Source: Varroa destructor
Lineage: Eukaryota; Arthropoda; Arachnida; Mesostigmata; Varroidae
Length of the DNA stretch: 64,000 nt
Direction of reading: 5' to 3'
NCBI RefSeq assembly: GCF_002443255.2
Contig: NW_019211460.1
Coordinates: 26,084,882 to 26,148,881, forward strand
A program made the position numbers and the translations under genes. Of this stretch, positions 55,629-64,000 are shown piece by piece. The notes under the pieces were generated by a model. The model did no database searches, had not been told where the DNA came from, and saw only the letters and a list, made by a program, of their open reading frames with translations. Numbering within the stretch: position 1 is the first letter of the stretch; the number at the start of each line of letters is the position of its first letter.

Positions 55629-58600
55629 GGTGCTTTCATTTGTTGATTTACTCGAATCACTGAGATCGACTTCACGTTTGTTTACGGGTGGAAAAATACG
55701 TTGAACTCTCTTTTAAAGAACGTTTGATAAGGCCACTGTTTATCGCCAGCCGGCCGGCCGGCGCACCTGTTATTAAATTTTTCTATACAATATTGGTCGT
55801 ACTATTAAAATTAAGTCGATCCGTCTCTACGTAAAGCTCTATTCGAAAATTTACAGTGTAAAAAAGTGGATCGTCATTATACCGAATTGTTACAGCCGTG
55901 CGAGATTTACGTTTTCACATCGGTCCTACGAAAATGAACGAGTATAGGTTCATGTACTTCGATCTACAGGTAGGGAATGAGTAATCTTCATGCAACGAAT
56001 ATTTTATCTATCTTAGTATTATTGTATGTATATTATCAATATGCGAATGCATCATTTATGCGGGTCCTACGTACTTACGTCCTTACAAAATGGGGTTACC
56101 TAATTAAAATGGGTTTGAACACTTGATAAATAATCGCCCTTTATTGCGGCTCGAATACATGTATACATGTATCAAAACGATTGTTTTAGGGTTGATATTT
56201 GTTACAAACACATAAATGGAGAGCACACTGACAATTCGACAACACTCAATGAAATCCCCAGTGAACGCATCTTGAACGCAGGGCATTCGTATTGTTTCTA
56301 TGTTGACGTTGGTGGTCGACGGGTTCACTCGACCATGATGATGACGCTCAGACCACAAGCGAACGGGTTAAAACGAGAAGGTCTGGTATGAGCGTAATCC
56401 GAGTGTTTTAAGATTCTCAGCTTTAATTCGTTGTTTGACAAATATGCCACTGTCGCATAGCTGAACTCGCTGCACTTCGACGCTAGAACTACTCGGAAAA
56501 TCAGACACACAGCGAAGCACAACAGTAACCGTATCTGAGAAACAACAAGAACGGCAACAGGATGACAGCATTCTAATGGTTTTCTCTGAGTTCTCGGGTA
56601 CCTGGCCGTTAGAGGCCTCGTCGCCGCACCGGCCTACGGTCTTCGCCCTATCTGACGTTCGGCCTTCATTGGCTCACAGTGACGACTGTTAACCGAACGC
56701 TTATAGACCCACTGGAACGTATGCGATGGAAATACCATTGTGGGAGTCCTCTAGAGTCAGGGAACGTAACTGACCCACCTGAACGTAATTGTGAAGGGAA
56801 CACGGCAAAGCCCGAACGGGACAAAAATTGTCACGTTGGTTTTTTTCCGACAGTGTTCTGAATAGGACATTTGATGGATGGGTGAATCAATGGATTGACG
56901 AAACTGACTGCTCTTTGACAAAGTTCTTTTTGATCTTCCCTATTGTAATACAATTGCAGGACGTGCCAGTTGGATATCGTTGAGAACAGGCTAGAGATAG
57001 GGTACATCAAACACGGCAATACAACCTAGCTGACATACCATCTCCGAATAAAACAAACTGCGTAAAGACGCTCGTACGCAATCGCTAGTAACTTTTTTTC
57101 CTTCAAAAGATGCACAGTGGTCAAGTATTTTGAGTATTTGAATATGCCCTATTTTTGATATGATATCATTTTGTTTGAATCGAGCTGCTGAACTGAATAT
57201 ACTACGTACATGGAACGGGAATGGGTTAACCGAAATCATACATTTCGGGTCAATATAGCCGGGTCAATGAAAGTTGCAGGTTCATGACTGAAAACCCACT
57301 GTAGGAGACATCATTGTAATTCGGATAAATGAATCACACCGGCTGTTTGCTCTTTCGGTTGTCTTACGCCTAACAGGTAGCTTTGCCTTGAGTCTAGTTA
57401 ATCAAACGTATCTGCTACGACACCGTTGAAGCTCCGTACTCGCCAATGAGTCGTTCATAACGTGTTGCGGTAATTGCAATTATCGTTGTGTCCCTTGAGA
57501 AAACAAAAGGCGCAGTGGCTTTCGGCGTTCATTAAACGCAGCCTCGTTTCGTGGTGGATTTCTTTGCTGTAATAGGCTCAAGGACCAATGCGGCCTTGGT
57601 TGGGAAACGGCATTTAGCTTTTATCGCAAGTTAGCCTCTTTGTTCTTTTATGGTCCCGAAAGACAACATCCAGAGTTGCCTGTCTTAACGGGCTCAAAGT
57701 AGGGAATTTCGCTATAGCTATCGACGATACCCGGTAGCGTCTGTGTGATAACTGCGGTTTTTGTTTGTCATCGACTCTTGCTTGCTCCACTAAGTCAGCT
57801 CGTCGGCGGAACTTCCGTAAAAATCGCCGCTAATCGTCGCTGCCAAACCCTTCGGTACTGTGACGCTGCAGTAAACAACACTGTTCCCCGCATAACATAG
57901 AAGCAAGCAAGTGCTAGCCGACTAGAGCAAGTTCTCTATAAGAGTATAACCTAAAATACGCATGTGGAAAATGGAGAATTATTTTTAGCACCTGACTATT
58001 CATGTGTCCTGAATCTGTTTCTGCAAGCCACCAAACAGTGTTGCATCAAGCAGATGCACAAGTAGATATGATAGGATAGAGTAGATTAAGATAGATAAAT
58101 AATATTTATCTATAACCTTAGGTGACCACAATGAAGGAATACTAAGCGATTGCCACATTCGATCATTTTTATAGTCATCTAAGCGTGCATACATCATGCT
58201 TCCGTTGAAAGGGAGCCGTTGACGGCTACCAACGATCGGCCATACCGACACAATGCATATCCAACAGCACTTTTATAGACACCTACATTAAACAGATAAC
58301 TTTGAATCATTCACGGATGCAACTGTACGATACGTGCAGTCCTCGCTGTGAAATATTACCCATCTGTCATCGCCAGGTGCCGGGTTTAGCCAATTCTTGG
58401 CTAAGAGAGTGCGCGATAGATAATGATTCAGCGGTCAATATCGGGGAACGTTTACATTGGATACGACGAATGTCGCATGTCTAGCGGGATACATTGCGAC
58501 AGGAGGCGGAGCTCACCGTAGCACTCACCTATAGCAGTCAAAACGCGCCTACTTGCCAGCGAAAGATCCATAGGCTCAGCAGTTATGAAAATCTAGTAGT

Positions 58601-59807
58601 TATGGTTGAAACGGATGCGTACGAACACATTTGAAAGAAGCTAAAGTACCCTTTTGTTCAAAGAGCTTTTCCCTTAGCTCCACTTGATTTCCCACCTGAC
58701 ACAGAACATGCATCAAATCGGTATGTATCAATATAGAATACGTTCAGACGCAGAGCGTGTTAGTCGTCTGCTAAATATGCAGGGACGGTTCGCTAGTCCT
58801 TCAGACTAGCAAATGTGTCGTGCGTATCACCAATCGTTTCGTCACCAGCTAATGCCTAAATCAACCTTAATTCATAGCCTCGTTTGCGAACTCCCAAGCG
58901 ATCCCTCAACAGCGATCGGTAGTTCTAAGCGCAACTATGGAATTATGTTAAATGGTCATCTTATTATGGAAGAATCACCCTGTAGGTTGCATAAACCCTT
59001 TGTCACCTCGTTGTTTCTTCGATTTTAGCTCACAGAATCCATGAAGAAGTAACGCGTTATATAAGCACGATGAAGCGAACGCTGTGTCACTCTTGCAGCG
59101 TTGTCTGAAAAATAAACCGCACTCTGCGGGACGAGCCCGCTATTGCCAGGCAACCAGGTACACTTATGTACTTACAACGCGCAAGACCCTTCAATAGCTC
59201 TTCAGTTGTTGTAGTGTGCGTACAAAAAACTACAATCTTCTAGCCTACTTGTAGCAGAGGTCTTGATGCAAAAGTCGACAGCTATTGTTCATCGCAAGCA
59301 GAAGCCAGTTTGGCTCGCAAGCTATGTAGGAACTCAAAGATTAGACGTCACAGAGGAGACCACACCAATCATTAGAATTCATTCTTCCAAACATTAAATA
59401 GTCACGTACGTGTACATCATCGTTCTTGTGGGCCTGATTACAATGATGAATTACCAACATTGAATAGTACAGCACATGAGTCTACTTGAAACTGCCTTTG
59501 GTACTTGTTTTCTATACTTCAACATTATATTCGGCTCACTTAAATCGTTGTTGGCGGTATTTTTCACGTGTTTTTGTAGTTACGCCTTTTTTTTTTAACT
59601 TGAAGTAGCCAAAATTCCCCGCGTTAAGGTCATCTATGTGTGTGATTAAGCAATTTCGTTCTCGTTGTTCGAGCATTTCACGACTGTTAAATTAAATAAA
59701 GCTACATATATATAATAAATACGTATCATACACTGGTGGTCTCATTAACCTTAGTCAAATGCGTCGTATTTAATAGTTGATAACAAGTTGATCGTGTTCG
59801 TTAAGCT

Positions 59808-60012
59808 TTACTTAAACACCTGCTCAGGACGACACTGTCCTAATAGCCATCGACGTTCGTGCGCTATCAGTTCCTCTAAAGCGAGTACAAAGACCGTCGA
59901 CCTGTCACCGAAAGCTAGTAAAAAAATCAATGCTGCCGGCACTGCAGCGTAGATAGCGTTGATGTAATGAAACATCCGGCCTATACAGAGCAGTACCCAA
60001 TCAGCTCGGTAG
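59808..60012 (-). CDS. Candidate exon of a multi-pass membrane protein
   Basis: After an ATTTTAG acceptor the frame runs 64 codons to CAG followed by GTGTTT (possible donor at 59819), or four codons more to a TAA. It codes a Trp-led hydrophobic region (WVLLCIGRMFHYINAIYAA), a second hydrophobic stretch (PAALIFLLAF) and then an amphipathic Glu/Arg-rich segment. The composition is balanced rather than T-rich, so the hydrophobicity is not a simple by-product of base content. The family is not recognised; a chemosensory or other multi-pass receptor is possible but unproven. Confidence 0.4.
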
Positions 60013-62604
60013 CTAAAATGTTATTTTCCGCTAATTTTCGCCGATTTACCGCCTGTTCGAACCATCCGGAACGATACTGTCTTGCTTCATCCAGGTCATT
60101 AGTCAGCAAGGATTATTCTCCAAGGAGTATTGCGAACGCATCTAACGTATATTTAATATAGGGCCGCGTTCGACCACCAGTAAACAAGCAAAGGTGCTCA
60201 CCGACTTCGTTATTATTTAAGGCTATAGAACGGCGCCATCGTTGACAATGAAGCGTTGAGCAAAGGCTTTTAATTGAAGAAAATATTGATTGTGATAATA
60301 AGCGTTCTTTGAACTGGTCATTTACCCAAACAGAAAAAGCAGAAAACAGACATTTAAATACATCGCATAGAACTAAAATCTGGTTTCGATCCCATACGGC
60401 CACGCAGTTAGATTGTCAACGGTAGAAATATTTTGATAATGAACAGGTATAGTAGAATTATTGAAATAGGTAGATTTCGTTAGATTTGTATCATCGGGCT
60501 AGTCCTACTCGAGGCCAAATTTCAGACTAGCGAGATCCAGTTGAAGGATGCGCAGGAGACATACTGCCAAAATTATTCGTTGTATATGTCCAAAAGCGAG
60601 GTAACCCGTAATCTTATTAATGAATAAGGAAAGCGTATGATGAGGAGCGAATTTTAACCTACACCTATTTCTTTAAACGCTTGTTTTAGTTCCATAATGA
60701 CCATCCATAGAATACGGCATAAATCTCAATACTCGCGGGGTCTACTAGGTAACACTGTCTGTCGATTGCCATCGACTGTCAAATATATCTCATTTGATGA
60801 GGATCTAGGCAACTCTTGCGCCAAAAGGACTGCGTTGAAGCATATCCGATACCCGAAGAATACAAGTGACGCAAATAGCAACAGGGCATGAAGGGTAAAG
60901 GCCTCTTGCAACTGATGCAGTTGCTCCATGACGCTGACTGCCTAAGCAGATTATCTGTTGAGATACGCGGCGAAACGGCAAACGGTGCGAGTCTCATGGT
61001 TTCTTTCATTGTACCAACTTTTAGAAATACACTTTTTCGATCGCCCACTAAAGTAAAGTTCAAACACAAACGTGGCCGAAACCAAGGTCTACTTAGACCA
61101 AAATTAAAGAAGTCATTTTAAAACGCCTTCATGTTGATTCTGACATTTTTGTTATTGTATCCCCACATTTGCAAAAAAGTTCGTAACATAATTCTCGACG
61201 GGGCTAAGTGTCATTGATTGGATTTCGCGTACTGTCTGATACCTTACTGCAGTAAGTGCTGTTATAATTTTCGAATAAAATAATCCAAAAGAAACGACCC
61301 AATATTTTGCTTTCATTACTTCTGATATGGGCTTCAACATTTTATCCTTTAGCATAATTTAACTATATGAACTATGAACAAACAAGCGGAGACCAGAAGC
61401 ATCGGTGATTCGGCATTACGAGGAGAGAACCATCTCATGCCCCATCTACCTGCGCGATAATAAAGGGCAAACAAAGTATCTTCAAAAACGATTTTGATAA
61501 AACTTGCTTCCCTGAGAGCGTTTCTACAGGCATAAGCCATTCAAATGCGGTTTGACCTTTTGTGTTCTCTATGGTCTATAGCACACGGTTCCCACGTCCG
61601 CGACACAGTAGTCTATATGCCGCAATGTACCCATTTCGAACTACCCCTAGATCATCCCGACAAAATACATCATATGTGTTTCTGTTACAGTATGATATGT
61701 TTGTTCTACGTATGAGTTATCGATTGAATCTTTTACTTCGGGTATTACGGATACGTTGAGATCTGTATTATATCGGCCGCACTTAACTAGAATTTTACTT
61801 GTGTGATGGTGATCCTTCTGAATCATGAGTATAGATTCTTTGAACACTTGACGTTCAAAGTAAGTGGTTTTCGTCTATAAGCTTCGTATTCGAGTAACAG
61901 TTACCAGCCAGTCTAAAGCATCGCCAACAGTCGTACTGTCTTCCTGCAGATGCTTAACGATCATACAACACAAACTCGGCGCCTGCAACTCGACACAGCA
62001 TCTCGTGGCTGCTGTTGCAGTTGTCCTTGTCAGTACTGTCCCAACTCTGAAGGACCAGCTCACCAGTCAGAAAGGCCAAGCAGTCCTTCATCTACCGTAA
62101 CCTGATGTTATTTGCCTGACTCTTGCTTTGTTATCCCGAGTCTGTCTACAGACACTTATCTCTTCGATTAACTAGAAATGCGCATTTTTGATGTTCAGCC
62201 TAGCGATCACTGGCTAACGAATCGATAACACGGCGTAATACATTTTGCCGACCCGTTGTTGGCTATGTAGGCTTGCGCGGGATCGATTGTCTTTGTTTAA
62301 GGCAGAAAGCGGGATGGAACAGGAGGCTATGAGATAGAACTGTGTCGAGCAAAGGCTTGCTCAACGTTTTTTGGCCCTCTTCTCTCGTCCTACAACGCAA
62401 CCTGCCGACGAGCTAACGACAGTCATGATGATATATATTTAAATACCGGCTAAACCGCCAGAAACAAGTTGTCACAACTTGTTAAAAAAAAAAAATATTA
62501 CCTAGTTGTTACTTCACTGCACTCAACGGTAAATGACAGAAACGTCGGAAAATAATTGCAGTCGCTAGTTCATTATCCAGTCAAGATAGCTGTTCGATGC
62601 TTAC
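60013..62604. other. Possible intronic region of a minus-strand membrane-protein gene
   Basis: Several minus-strand hydrophobic frames end at splice-like donors: near 61,450 (GCAG then GTAGAT), 61,255 (GCA then GTAAGG) and 60,200 (GTCG then GTGAGC). I could not chain them in phase with each other or with the exon at 59820-60012. Confidence 0.3.
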
Positions 62605-62829
62605 CTGTTCCTGCGCCTTTGGAACGCTAGGCAATGGACGACTGAGAATCGATGCCGAGACGTTGGCGGTAGTGAATATAAAAGATCTGCTCCAATCAAT
62701 TCGGATCAATCGAACACCGATAAAACACTGAGCGATCAACTGGTGAGTTAACCGACCTATTCGTTCATTTCTTTCTCTTTTCCGATGTTCTCTACGATTA
62801 GCGAACCTTATGAGCTTATTGCTCATCAT
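62605..62829 (-). CDS. Candidate first exon, 75 codons
   Basis: Opens with two consecutive ATGs and ends exactly at a strong donor (CAG followed by GTAAGC) in phase 0. The N-terminus is very basic (Arg/Lys/His-rich for 25 residues), followed by a mixed hydrophobic segment and a Pro/Gln-rich end. The same stretch also has a plausible plus-strand donor near 62,741, so the strand is uncertain. Confidence 0.3.
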
Positions 62830-63538
62830 TCCGTCAGGTACAACTTAGCTACATAGGACCAGTATGTTTATCCATTAAACATACTAAAAATAGCGCTTCT
62901 ACGTCGTCGCTCGGCGCAACTAAAGTTGCCGGAACCACCTGGCACCTATAGCGAGAATTCTACGGCTGTGAGTTCTACTCGCACATAGAAAGTGCACTCC
63001 ACTCGACGTTTCGAATCCATCGAGAATAGGCTTAGGCCATTTTTGAAAAAGGATAAAAATAGTCCTTGTGGAGCAAAAACACATACAGACTTATTCCTAC
63101 AGTCGCCACTTAGCTCCATCGAATAGTACGAGGTGACGAGTAGAAAACCCATTAATTATTCAGTTATCGAACAGGATCAGCTGTCTCGTTCACTACCGGC
63201 TTCGATATGCCTATTTCGCGCTACTTCAATCATTTATCGCGTCAAGGTCGAGAGTTGAAAACAAACAGTTTTAAGAAATCGAACAGGAGAAGTAACTATA
63301 ATTGTTACTCACCTTTTCCACTGGTCTCATTTCACTGGAGAGCTCGGACCATTCCCGCATCTTTCCGATTGTTAGACAAAGGGAAAATCAAATCATGAAT
63401 TCCAATTAGAACAGCTATAGCAATATAAAGGTAGACAAAATACGCGTTTACCTGGCGTTCGAGAAATTTGCAGAGCGTTGTATTGATTTAGACCGAATAT
63501 GAAATTTAGAAGACTGTGAACTAAGACAAGAAGCGGCA
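62830..63538. other. Intergenic
   Basis: Contains a 10-bp perfect hairpin (arms 62861-62870 and 62876-62885). Nothing else recognised. Confidence 0.5.
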
Positions 63539-63713
63539 ATGCAGAACGTAGATCGCTTTGCTGAATTTGTCGCCCGATTCCGCGTCACAGACACTGTCGA
63601 AACAGGAAACCCGGGACTGCCCTCGAGAGCCTATTTTAGGTCGTTCCCAAGCCAATATGTCAATCTCAACGCAGCGTCCTCAGTAAAATATAATAAACAA
63701 CAGCACATTTCAG
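63539..63713 (+). CDS. Candidate first coding exon of a gene running off the window
   Basis: ATG in good context (G at -3), 58 codons plus one base, then a GTATGT donor. The product is polar with regular aromatic residues and looks like folded protein rather than random translation. No membrane helix and no recognised motif. Any later exons lie beyond 64,000. Confidence 0.4.
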
Positions 63714-64000
63714 GTATGTTTCTTGCAAACCAGCGTATATGTTGCTGGGTGCAGACGCGGAGTATAGAGTGCACGCACCTGTTGTTCCTAATTGAATGGG
63801 ACCGTTCTACAGATTATATCGTTTGAAATGTAGAACAACCCAGCTCTACGTAGCGCTGCATCTCCTATTGCCGAGCTTATTACAAAACATAAATCATTAC
63901 TTTGCTAGTTACAAAGTTGATATTGCTGTTGACCGTAGTTGTGTTCCTCTCATCTATCCTAGCTACGTCATTTATTGTGCTAGCGGGATGTAACTTCGAT
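63714..64000. other. Window end, probably intronic
   Basis: No feature recognised; if the preceding exon is real, this is the start of its intron. Confidence 0.3.

Larger units (their letters stand above)
51489..59807. other. Gene-poor tract
   Basis: Contains the 21-bp hairpin at 54284, a CTGC repeat at 54852-54870 and a TAA repeat at 55608-55628. Exon-like frames at 51,510-51,640 (+) and 58,120-58,250 (-) have splice-like ends but no partners. Otherwise nothing recognisable. Confidence 0.5.

Overview
The window looks like arthropod nuclear DNA: AT-rich, gene-poor, with long introns, GT-AG splice sites and microsatellites. A parasitiform mite would fit (inference only). I see no operons, plasmid or phage genes, rRNA, tRNA, CRISPR array or intact transposase. 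Genes were read as chains of exons joined by splice sites and reading phase, so the models below are hand-built.

Layout. From 2.2 to 12.3 kb (+) lies a large membrane mucin gene of eight visible exons, coding a Thr/Ser/Pro-rich ectodomain, EGF, SEA, two more EGFs, one transmembrane helix and a cytoplasmic tail. Its first exon is not seen. Tail-to-tail with it, from 13.8 to 19.7 kb (-), is a divergent seven-transmembrane receptor with a secretin-family-like body, a probable hormone-receptor (HRM) exon and a Gln-rich tail. At 22.9-23.7 kb (+) is a single-exon orphan gene of 255 codons. At 24.9-27.2 kb (+) is a weaker four-exon orphan model. About 8.6 kb without a convincing gene follows.

From 35.9 to 41.7 kb (-) is Mgat2 (N-acetylglucosaminyltransferase II, N-glycan branching), the one gene I name with certainty. 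It is split by a 4.4-kb intron whose best donor is GC rather than GT. The remaining 22 kb is mostly non-coding, with a few exon-like pieces: 44.0-44.3 (-), 51.2-51.5 (+), 59.8-60.0 (-), 62.6-62.8 (-) and 63.5-63.7 (+).

The genes do not form a pathway. Mgat2 is a Golgi enzyme of N-glycan maturation; the mucin and the receptor are plasma-membrane proteins and possible glycosylation clients. The most unusual non-coding signals are four long, perfect or near-perfect hairpins (32, 37, 21 and 17 bp arms) with unrelated sequences, spread over the window.
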